Source: Pseudomonadota bacterium (GTDB lineage: Bacteria > Pseudomonadota > Gammaproteobacteria > Halothiobacillales > Halothiobacillaceae). Taken from it: a DNA stretch of 27,166 nucleotides. Positions 9,536 through 15,727 of this stretch are shown in pieces. The stretch spans positions 1 through 27,166 of the forward strand of contig JAJYPA010000057.1 of the NCBI GenBank assembly GCA_021795795.1, given 5' to 3'. The notes below the pieces were generated by a model, which was not told where the DNA came from, made no database searches, and was given only the letters and a program-made list of their open reading frames with translations. The position numbers were made by a program, and so were the translations under genes. Numbering within the stretch: position 1 is the first letter of the stretch; the number at the start of each line of letters is the position of its first letter.

Positions 9536-11088
9536 CCCTCCAGCTCCTCGCCTTCAATTTTCATGACGATGGCATCAATATCTTTGCGCAGCTGGTCGAT
9601 CTTGGCGACGGTGGTTTTCAGCTCAGCATTGAGTTGGGCAATGTCCACCGTCTCGCGGTTATCCTTGGCTTCGACGTAGTTGCTGACGGACAGGTTGTAG
9701 TCGTTAGCAGCCACCTTCTCAAAAGGTACGGATTGGGCAAAGTGCTCCACGTTCGCCTTGCTGTCGAACACCTGCATGATCTGCTCGATGTGCGTGTCCA
9801 GCAGCACGTTGTTATTGGTTTCTTTTTTGAACAGCCCGCTGGCGTCGATGAACTGGGTGGTGGTGTCGGTTTTGTGTTTGGACAGCACCAGAATATTCAC
9901 GGCGATGGTGGTACCAAAAAACAGGTTGGGCGCGAGCGAAATCACGGTTTCGACGTAATTGTTGTCCACCAGATACTGGCGGATTTTTTGCTCGGCACCG
10001 GCCCGGTAGAAGATGCCTGGGAAGCAGACGATGGCGGCGCGGCCTTTGCTGGAAAGATAACTGAGCGCGTGCAGCACAAAGGCAAAGTCGGCTTTAGACT
10101 TGGGCGCAAGCACGCCAGCCGGTGCAAAGCGTTCGTCGTTGATCAGCGTGGGGTCGTCTGAGCCTATCCACTTTACCGAATAGGGCGGGTTCGAGACGAT
10201 GGCATCAAAGGGTTTGTCGTCGCCAAAGTGCGGTTCGATCAGGGTGTTGCCGAGCTGGACGTTGAACTTGTCGTAGTTGATGTTGTGCAAGAACATGTTC
10301 ATCCGCGCCAGGTTGTAGGTGGTGTGGTTGATCTCTTGCCCGAAAAAACCTTCTTCAATGATGTGCGCATCGAAGTGCTTCTTGGCTTGCAGCAGCAGCG
10401 AGCCGGAGCCACAGGCCGGGTCGTAAATCTTATTGACGCTGCTTTGCTTGTGCATGGCCAGCTGGGCAATCAACTTGGACACATGCTGCGGAGTGAAGAA
10501 CTCGCCACCGGATTTGCCGGCATTGGCGGCGTAGTTGGAGATGAGGAATTCATAGGCATCGCCAAACAGGTCGATGTGGCTGGCGTCAAAGTCGCCAAAT
10601 TCCAGCTCGGCCACGCCTTTGAGCACCGAAGCCAGACGTGCGTTTTTGTCTCTGACGGTATTGCCAAGGCGATTGCTGGTGGTGTCGAAGTCGGCAAACA
10701 GGCCTTTGATATCACGCTCGGAGGGGTAGCCGTTGGCGGATGCTTCAATGGCGGCAAAGATGGCGGCCAAGTCGGTATTCAGGCTTTCGTTGGTGTTGGC
10801 GCTGGCGGCCACCTTGGCAAACAACTGGCTGGGGTAGATGAAATAACCCTTGGTCTTGACGGCGTCGTCTTTGATGTCCGGCGTGATGACACTATCGGGC
10901 AGTTCGGCATAATTGATGCTGTCATCACCGCCTTCGATGTATGCCGCAAAGTTTTCGCTGATGAATCGATAGAACAGGGTGCCGAGCACGTATTGCTTGA
11001 AATCCCAGCCGTCGACGGCGCCACGGACATCGTTGGCGATTTGCCAGATTTGGCGTTGTAGGGCGGCACGTTGTTGGATGCTTGTCAT
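9532..11088 (-). CDS. hsdM: Type I restriction enzyme M subunit (HsdM), N6-adenine methyltransferase
   Basis: The 518-residue product has the HsdM N-terminal helical domain followed by a class-gamma N6-adenine methyltransferase. The S-adenosylmethionine motif [11 protein letters not shown] is at 223-233, the catalytic motif NPPY at 300-303, and the type-IC stretch [12 protein letters not shown] at 195-206. It methylates adenines in both half-sites as HsdM2HsdS and protects host DNA. It is the first gene of the hsdM-hsdS-prrC-hsdR operon, corresponding to prrA of the E. coli prr locus. The ATG at 11088 gives a canonical N-terminus ([11 protein letters not shown]). The Shine-Dalgarno is weak (GGAC about 9 nt upstream), and a strong inverted repeat lies 29 bp upstream of the start. 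Confidence 0.95.
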   Translation of the reverse strand: MTSIQQRAALQRQIWQIANDVRGAVDGWDFKQYVLGTLFYRFISENFAAYIEGGDDSINYAELPDSVITPDIKDDAVKTKGYFIYPSQLFAKVAASANTNESLNTDLAAIFAAIEASANGYPSERDIKGLFADFDTTSNRLGNTVRDKNARLASVLKGVAELEFGDFDASHIDLFGDAYEFLISNYAANAGKSGGEFFTPQHVSKLIAQLAMHKQSSVNKIYDPACGSGSLLLQAKKHFDAHIIEEGFFGQEINHTTYNLARMNMFLHNINYDKFNVQLGNTLIEPHFGDDKPFDAIVSNPPYSVKWIGSDDPTLINDERFAPAGVLAPKSKADFAFVLHALSYLSSKGRAAIVCFPGIFYRAGAEQKIRQYLVDNNYVETVISLAPNLFFGTTIAVNILVLSKHKTDTTTQFIDASGLFKKETNNNVLLDTHIEQIMQVFDSKANVEHFAQSVPFEKVAANDYNLSVSNYVEAKDNRETVDIAQLNAELKTTVAKIDQLRKDIDAIVMKIEGEELEG

Positions 11089-11116
11089 CGTAAAAGTCCA
11101 GTTTCAATTCGTTGAG

Positions 11117-11145
11117 TTTGCCTCACGCATCGGGCGTGAGGCAAA
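11117..11145. promoter_or_regulatory. Perfect 12-bp inverted repeat upstream of hsdM
   Basis: TTTGCCTCACGC, a 5-nt loop ATCGG, then the exact reverse complement. It begins 29 bp upstream of the hsdM ATG. No T-run follows on the minus strand, so it is not a typical intrinsic terminator. A protein operator or a 5' UTR hairpin controlling hsdM is more likely (inference). Confidence 0.55.
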
Positions 11146-11174
11146 GGAAATGGGGTGGTGCGACCAGGTGCCGC

Positions 11175-11275
11175 GTTCTATCTCCCGGCCTTTATTGCCT
11201 GTGGTCGATAGAACCCTTTGATTCATTGGACCGGTACCATTTATCGCCCAACTTCTATCGCCCAGCTATCGCCGA
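11175..11275. promoter_or_regulatory. Cluster of short repeats in the gap before hsdM
   Basis: GTTCTATC at 11175-11182 has its inverted partner at 11207-11214. TATCGCC occurs three times in direct orientation, near 11242, 11256 and 11268. Regulator binding is possible, but no -10/-35 pair is convincing, so this is a weak call. Confidence 0.3.
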
Positions 11276-11302
11276 TATGGCGCAGATTGTCCGATAGCCT
11301 GG

Positions 11303-12940
11303 TCATGCCACCGCCCAGTACCGCCGCCAGCGGTTGTTGCCTTCAAAGCGCACGGCGCCGCGTTCGATCAACTCTTCCAGCGCTCTCTTGACTTGCTTCG
11401 GGTGAATTTCTCCGCCAACGCGCTTGTGGATATCGCCGATCGCGGATTTTGGATAGCGCTGCAGGTCTTCAAGTACCAGTGCTGCCAAGCGGTGCGGCTC
11501 AATACGCTTGAGAGTGGTTTCACCCGTGAAGTTGAGATTGCGCAGCAGGCCGGGGGCAACAAAGTAGCGTGTGGCCTGGGTGCGCCCGGCACTCTGCACC
11601 AGATCCCAGTCCAGCAAACGTTTGAGCCAAGGCCGTAGTGCTTCGACTGATGACAGTTCAAGGGTGATTGCCAGCTCGCGAGCAGTCAGCGCATCGTGCT
11701 GCGCCAATAGGCCCAGGGCAATCCGCTCGCGCTGGGTGAGTTGATAGGTTTGATCGGCCTTGGCGATGAAGTCGATGACCTCTGGCTTGAGGATGCGACG
11801 GCGCACCGTCACCTGCACGCGGTCGTGGGTTTCAATCAACTCCGGTGCCGGACGGCCTTGAGACAGCAGCACCTCGAAAATCTTGTCGAAGCCGCTGCCT
11901 TCGCGCTCCATCAATTTGAGGTCGTGAAAAAGGCGGGCGAGATGCTCATTGCGCCGTACCGTTGTATGCAAGACGTTTTGCGGTGTGACACCCAGCGGCA
12001 GCGGACCGGGGTTGACCACCTCCAGTCGGTCCGGGTGCAGGTTCAAAAAGGTGTCGCCGCGCTGGGTGTAGGGGCGGTGCACCAAGGCATTGACAAGCAG
12101 TTCGCGTACCACGATCTCGTCGAAGGCGGGCACATTCTGGCGGTACAACCCATCGGGTAATTCATAGTGCTCGCGGAAGTCAGGTACTTCCAGCCAGACC
12201 GCCTCGATCAACTCCATCGGGCTCTGCGTGTGATCGTCCCACACCAACTTGTTGACCTTCTGGCCGTGCTCGTCATACTTGATGAACTGGATCACCGGTG
12301 CCGTGGTCAGTTGGGCGCGGTGATGCTGGCGGCCCAGGCAGAGCACGCCTAGGTTGGTGAGGGTCTGCCCCTGCGCGAGTTGATAGTGGTCGAGTAGTTC
12401 CTCGTCGGTTTTTTCTTTGACCGATGCCTTGACGCGGTCGGATGCGCGCAAAGCCTGCAGCAGCCTGTCACGCTTGGTGGCATCCACCTCGCTGCGCGGA
12501 ATATGTAAAGTAGTCTGCGTTTCCCACGGCAGCGCGGAACGCTCGCTGGCCAGTCGCATCACGTCATCGCCCGTGACGGGCTTGCTTTGGTCGGCCACGC
12601 GCAGAAAGTAACGGCCGTCGGTGGTGGATGCCACCGCCAGGGCGCGAGGAATGCGCAACTCGATGTACTGACCGCCGCTAGGGGCGGTGACAACATCAGG
12701 CAACACGCTGACATTGACGGTGCGTTCGGCAATCTTGCGCCGGATGGTATCAGGCAAATCGGCAGGGATTAACTGGCCTGCGGGTGGTTGGTCCTGCTCA
12801 TCTTCGATGCCGAGTAGCAGGCGGCCGCCCGTCGCGTTGGCGAAGGCAATGCAGTCCTTGGCCAACTCGCTCCAGTCAGCACTTTTGCCTGTCACAGATT
12901 GCAATGACTTCTGGTCGAGGAGTTGCCCTTCCTGACTCAA
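11303..12940 (-). CDS. AlbA_2-domain ATP-binding protein, putative transcriptional regulator
   Basis: The 545-residue product (from the TTG start) has an N-terminal AlbA_2 domain (ELAKDCIAFANATGGRLLLG), a GHKL-type ATP-binding region with the VVRELLVNALVHRPYTQRG box and REGSGFD motif, and a C-terminal part with one or two winged helices ending in WRRYWAVA. I prefer the TTG at 12940 because GGGAGG sits 7 nt upstream and the resulting N-terminus is MSQEGQLLDQKS; ATG at 12955 or TTG at 13063 remain possible. It follows a broken HTH gene and a nine-codon ORF, both joined by stop/start overlaps. It is a distant relative of the protein at 2435-3982, so two such proteins bracket the hsd-prrC operon. 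Regulation of the operon is an inference. Confidence 0.8.
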   Translation of the reverse strand: MSQEGQLLDQKSLQSVTGKSADWSELAKDCIAFANATGGRLLLGIEDEQDQPPAGQLIPADLPDTIRRKIAERTVNVSVLPDVVTAPSGGQYIELRIPRALAVASTTDGRYFLRVADQSKPVTGDDVMRLASERSALPWETQTTLHIPRSEVDATKRDRLLQALRASDRVKASVKEKTDEELLDHYQLAQGQTLTNLGVLCLGRQHHRAQLTTAPVIQFIKYDEHGQKVNKLVWDDHTQSPMELIEAVWLEVPDFREHYELPDGLYRQNVPAFDEIVVRELLVNALVHRPYTQRGDTFLNLHPDRLEVVNPGPLPLGVTPQNVLHTTVRRNEHLARLFHDLKLMEREGSGFDKIFEVLLSQGRPAPELIETHDRVQVTVRRRILKPEVIDFIAKADQTYQLTQRERIALGLLAQHDALTARELAITLELSSVEALRPWLKRLLDWDLVQSAGRTQATRYFVAPGLLRNLNFTGETTLKRIEPHRLAALVLEDLQRYPKSAIGDIHKRVGGEIHPKQVKRALEELIERGAVRFEGNNRWRRYWAVA

Positions 12941-12966
12941 GCAACGTCCTCCCATGTATTGTTCAT
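12937..12966 (-). promoter_or_regulatory. Nine-codon leader ORF with ribosome binding site for the AlbA_2 gene
   Basis: The ORF encodes MNNTWEDVA and stops at 12939-12937, overlapping the TTG start at 12940-12938 (TTGA). Its ATG overlaps the stop of the upstream HTH gene (ATGA at 12966-12963). The GGGAGG at about 12953-12948 serves the TTG. It looks like a translational-coupling relay, though chance is possible. Confidence 0.4.
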
Positions 12967-13169
12967 AGTCTGCCGCTCCCTGTCTGACCTTTTCTTTCGT
13001 CGGCACCAGCAGCACGCACCCAATTATCCACCTCGGAAATCTTGAACTTTCACAGCCGCCCAATCCTGTGCGCTGGTAGGCCTTTACTGTTGATCCACCG
13101 ATAAATCGAGTCCCGCGTCACCCCGAGATGCTCGGCGATCTGCTCGACCGAACTCCATGGCTCACTCAT
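12963..13169 (-). pseudogene. Excisionase-family HTH DNA-binding protein, interrupted by in-frame TGA
   Basis: From ATG 13169 the reading frame gives a 39-residue HTH (VEQIAEHLGVTRDSIYRWI... then LPAHRIGRL), an in-frame TGA at 13052-13050, and then 28 more codons in the same frame beginning KFKISEVDNWVRA. Intact relatives read GRLWKFKxSEVDxWVR at this point, so the TGA stands where Trp (TGG) is expected: a single-base nonsense change. This family of about 70-residue MerR/Xis-like proteins is frequently coupled to AlbA_2 ATP-binding genes, as here. Its stop overlaps the next short ORF. The shortened product keeps the HTH but loses the recognition wing, so function is doubtful; a sequencing error or readthrough cannot be excluded. 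Confidence 0.75.
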
Positions 13170-13356
13170 GGCGAAACTCTGGCAGTAGCGGTTGATTTGG
13201 TTGCATAAAGTCTTAACCAGTAGCAAAGGCTGTAATTTATCATGTCTGGCATGCGCGGACTATCTTTTGATGCGGAATGAATCGCTGATTAACTTGGCTC
13301 TTACCTGTAGTTCAGCGCGTGAATGGTGGAGTATCAATCACATCACGGAGCCCACG

Positions 13357-13548
13357 ATGAATACCAAGCAGACTGCCATCGACGCCCACCTCGCACATGT
13401 CGCCGCCATCCACGCCAAACTGGAATGTCTGCAGCAACTTGCCGGCGACCCTTTCGGTCACGACTCTGATGCCGTCCATTGGGGTCATGTCGGTGATCTC
13501 GGTCGGGCTGAGACCGGGCTGGACGAATTTCTGGAGATCTTCGTGTGA
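13357..13548 (+). CDS. Small hypothetical protein, 63 aa
   Basis: ATG at 13357 with GGAG 8 nt upstream. The product starts MNTKQTAIDAHLAHVAAIHA and is acidic and His/Ala/Leu-rich, with a probable N-terminal amphipathic helix (residues 1-28). There is no signal peptide, Cys pair or catalytic motif. It is transcribed away from the defence cluster, divergent from the HTH gene across a gap of about 190 bp. I do not recognise the family. The ribosome site and regular codon use support coding; its role is unknown. Confidence 0.55.
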   Translation: MNTKQTAIDAHLAHVAAIHAKLECLQQLAGDPFGHDSDAVHWGHVGDLGRAETGLDEFLEIFV

Positions 13549-13557
13549 AGTAAGCCG

Positions 13558-14176
13558 CTATGAACCTGACTTTTCCACCGGTGGCTGATGCGAATGATCT
13601 TGAAGTATGCCTGCGGCTGTCAGCGTCACGGATCCGTTGGGCGCAATGGCAATGGTCCCGAAGGCCGTGCCGTTTTTTGCCAGAGTGAATGTGGCGCTGG
13701 ATGTGGTCTGGGTGCCTTCCGATGCCGTGGTGCCGGGGAGCCAACCGGGAATGAAGAAACTGCCGCTGGCGATATACCGGAGCACCGACTGGCTGGCGGA
13801 CAGGGTTCCTGATGCAGAGGCCTGGATGGTGAACGGGATCTGGCTCCCCAGGCCGGTCACGGTGTGGGGGTGGTACGCCACGCAGGTGGAAATATCCTGA
13901 GTGGCTGAGCCATCCAGGTTGAAACTCTGGAATTTTCAGATAAATCGTCTGCCCAATGAGGTTGGTGCTGGTGGGGAGCGTGAATTTGAAGGTCGTGGTG
14001 CTGGGCAGGAATGCAAATTGCGCTCCTGCTGCATGGGAAGAAGCGACGGTGCCGTACATCCCCCGGACCAGGGTGGTGAGGTTGTAGTGATTGGCGGTGG
14101 TCAGCGATTCAGTCTGATAGGCCAGCAGTTCCCCGTCCACGAAGCACAGCGACAGGCCCTGGGCCGCGGCCGCCAA
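13558..14176 (-). pseudogene. Decayed partial copy of the phage tail tip gene 3' region
   Basis: This stretch repeats the C-terminal region of the tail tip gene at 15728-18184, more than 90% identical by eye. Homology begins at the QGLSLCFVDGELL segment and ends at the NGSVTLTAA segment. An extra T in the run at 13933-13936 (TTTT here, TTT in the intact copy) breaks the frame. It lacks both the upstream 600 or so codons and the true C-terminus, which is replaced by an unrelated tail of about 17 residues before the stop at 13558. It cannot make a tail protein. It is probably the remnant of a duplication or of recombination with a related prophage. Confidence 0.9.
13613..14164 (-). repeat. Long direct repeat, copy A (tail tip 3' region)
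   Basis: This 552-bp copy matches 15843-16390 in the same orientation. The 4-bp length difference is explained by a 3-bp insertion near 13870 and the extra T near 13935. The two copies start 2,230 bp apart and enclose the membrane protein gene and the BamHI-family remnant. Confidence 0.9.
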
Positions 14177-14438
14177 TGCCTGGAAAGATAAAATCAGTAG
14201 GCTTTATTGAAAGACGGTTTTTTTGAATGAGCCTGAAGGATTACTGTATGGTCCATACCTTCATCATCTGTGCCAGATACTGTTTTCACAGCCCATAAAA
14301 CTGGACTTTCCCATGAATCCGCCAAGTCCCGAAGCAGGCAGTTATGCTGCCCGTACATCACCAAATAGTTGCCCTAAGTTACAATCAGCCAAGGCGCATT
14401 TTCTTCTCTATTTATTAGCCGAGACAATAGGAACTTTG
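14177..14438. other. Spacer upstream of the membrane protein gene
   Basis: The base composition drops in GC here compared with the phage genes. The plus frame of the downstream gene is open from 14223, but the upstream codons look like non-coding sequence. No convincing promoter pair is seen; TTACAA near 14378 followed by a T-rich stretch is only suggestive. Confidence 0.35.
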
Positions 14439-15047
14439 ATGGACACACTCACAATTGCATCCGGGATTGCATCTCTTCTCAGTTTACTTATCCAAATTGT
14501 GGATCTGTTTCCAAGGTTTGCGCGTTTTCGTTTGGCCGTCTTCATATTTTTTACTGGAATTTTTCTTGGGAGTTTTCTCCGAGCCTTCGATTCATCCAGT
14601 GTAAAACTAAGTATTCAAATCACTGGAATGGGAATTATTATCACTACCATAGGCACTATTGTCGTTGGGTTTTTAGTGGCTGCAGCTTTTTCAGATAAAA
14701 ATGACAAGAGGTCCGAATTTTATGTTGTCGCCGCTATTGCAGCCGTTGTATTTCTACTTTCTGTATTTTTTAGTTCGGATAATTTCAAGCCGGTCAAGCC
14801 ACCTGAAGATGGAATAGGGTTGTCTGTGACCGAACTAAATCTACTTTCTGACCACGCGCTACAGAATAAAGATTTTGAGAGGGCGATCATGTATCTTCAA
14901 ACCATTAAAAACAGGCTACAAAATAATGATGCATTGCCATTTGGTCAATTGCCAGGTTCAGAACCAAGTGGAGACAATGGAGACAAAGAGCAGTTGGAAG
15001 TCATAAAGGAAAAGATTAATAAAATCAAGTCTCAAGAATTCAAATAA
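14439..15047 (+). CDS. Hypothetical four-helix membrane protein, AT-rich cargo
   Basis: The product has 202 residues from ATG 14439, which has AGGA about 8 nt upstream; I rejected the longer frame from 14223 because its first 72 residues look non-coding. Four hydrophobic segments lie at about 4-20, 27-43, 53-77 and 88-107, followed by a soluble C-terminal domain of about 95 residues. That domain contains a TPR-like helix pair (ELNLLSDHALQNKDFERAIM) and a Lys/Glu-rich end. Base composition is clearly more AT-rich than the tail genes around it, and the gene is opposite to them, suggesting recent acquisition. A role in superinfection exclusion or as a membrane effector is speculation; I do not recognise the family. 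Confidence 0.7.
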   Translation: MDTLTIASGIASLLSLLIQIVDLFPRFARFRLAVFIFFTGIFLGSFLRAFDSSSVKLSIQITGMGIIITTIGTIVVGFLVAAAFSDKNDKRSEFYVVAAIAAVVFLLSVFFSSDNFKPVKPPEDGIGLSVTELNLLSDHALQNKDFERAIMYLQTIKNRLQNNDALPFGQLPGSEPSGDNGDKEQLEVIKEKINKIKSQEFK

Positions 15048-15126
15048 TTTTATGCTGTTGGAGCCTTCATGGAGCGATACAGGAGTTTTAGTTGGTCGCC
15101 TCGGGACAGCACAACCCATTCCAAAC

Positions 15127-15589
15127 TCACATCGTGCAACCCCCGACCAGTAAGCCCGCAACGCATTTCTTCACTACTAGGCCCAGCGCCATTTTGTTTA
15201 TAGCGCGGTGAGATGAACTAATGCTGCCCGTTTCCCATTCGACGACTACAAGTCCTTGTGGAAACTGCTTCGCAGCGTCAATATTGCTGGGCTTCGTGCT
15301 TTTGCTCCTCTGGCTGGCTGTGATGGCCTTCGTGGCTATATCACCAAGGGTATTCAAGCGTCCAGCCTGCGGCTTTGAAGTACCTGCATAGGCTTAGTCT
15401 TGATGGGAACGACCCCGCGTTACCTTTGCCCGATTTTTTGCCGCTCTCCAGACAGATGGTGAACGATCCAGAACCTATCGGCCATTCTGCTTGCGCAAAG
15501 GCATGGATGCTGTCGCGGATTGCCCGCCACTCGGCTGACTCGGAAAATTTTCCACGTTGCAACAGTACGACTGTCTCTACGATCTTCAT
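15127..15589 (-). pseudogene. BamHI-family restriction endonuclease remnant (frameshift and truncated)
   Basis: Reading from ATG 15589, the first frame contains RGKFSESAEWRAIRDSI and EWPIGSGSFTICLESGKK, matching the BamHI region around WPATSKTFTI, and runs to GWTLEYP. A frameshift at about 15345-15355 moves the frame to DIATK, aligning with BamHI KPLDI. The second frame holds NIDAAKQF and then VVEWETGSISSSHRAINKMA, matching the BamHI stretch with EFETGNISSAHRSMNK. The catalytic residues equivalent to D94, E111 and E113 are present (Asp codon at 15279, Glu codons at 15240 and 15234). After NKMALGL the similarity ends, so about 70 C-terminal residues are missing. No cognate methyltransferase lies nearby. 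Inactive in this state. Confidence 0.7.
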
Positions 15590-15727
15590 GACCAGTCCAA
15601 AAGTCTCATTGATACTTATTCGGCATATAAAGCGATATAGGGCTGCGTAAGCCGACCAGAATAACATCCTCGGTCAGTTTTTCGCAGGAGACAGATTGCG
15701 CAAAATAACGGGAACAGAATGAAATAT
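15590..15727. other. Spacer between BamHI-family remnant and tail tip gene
   Basis: A short gap without a supported gene. The minus frame of the nuclease remnant remains open up to 15667, but its extra codons do not resemble the family. Confidence 0.35.

Noticed and set aside
9304..11061. Two long plus-strand ORFs (285 and 277 codons) opposite hsdS/hsdM
   Set aside because: Both are mirror frames of conserved methyltransferase and specificity genes with intact motifs; no independent evidence of coding.
11117..11145. Intrinsic terminator of the AlbA_2 gene at 11303-12940
   Set aside because: The stem is strong, but no T-rich tract follows in the direction of transcription.
15048..15161. Additional C-terminal piece of the BamHI-family remnant in a third frame
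   Set aside because: The third-frame translation does not resemble the BamHI C-terminal region (no counterpart of the YLTDR...FEELEPYF segment), so only the two upstream frames are annotated.
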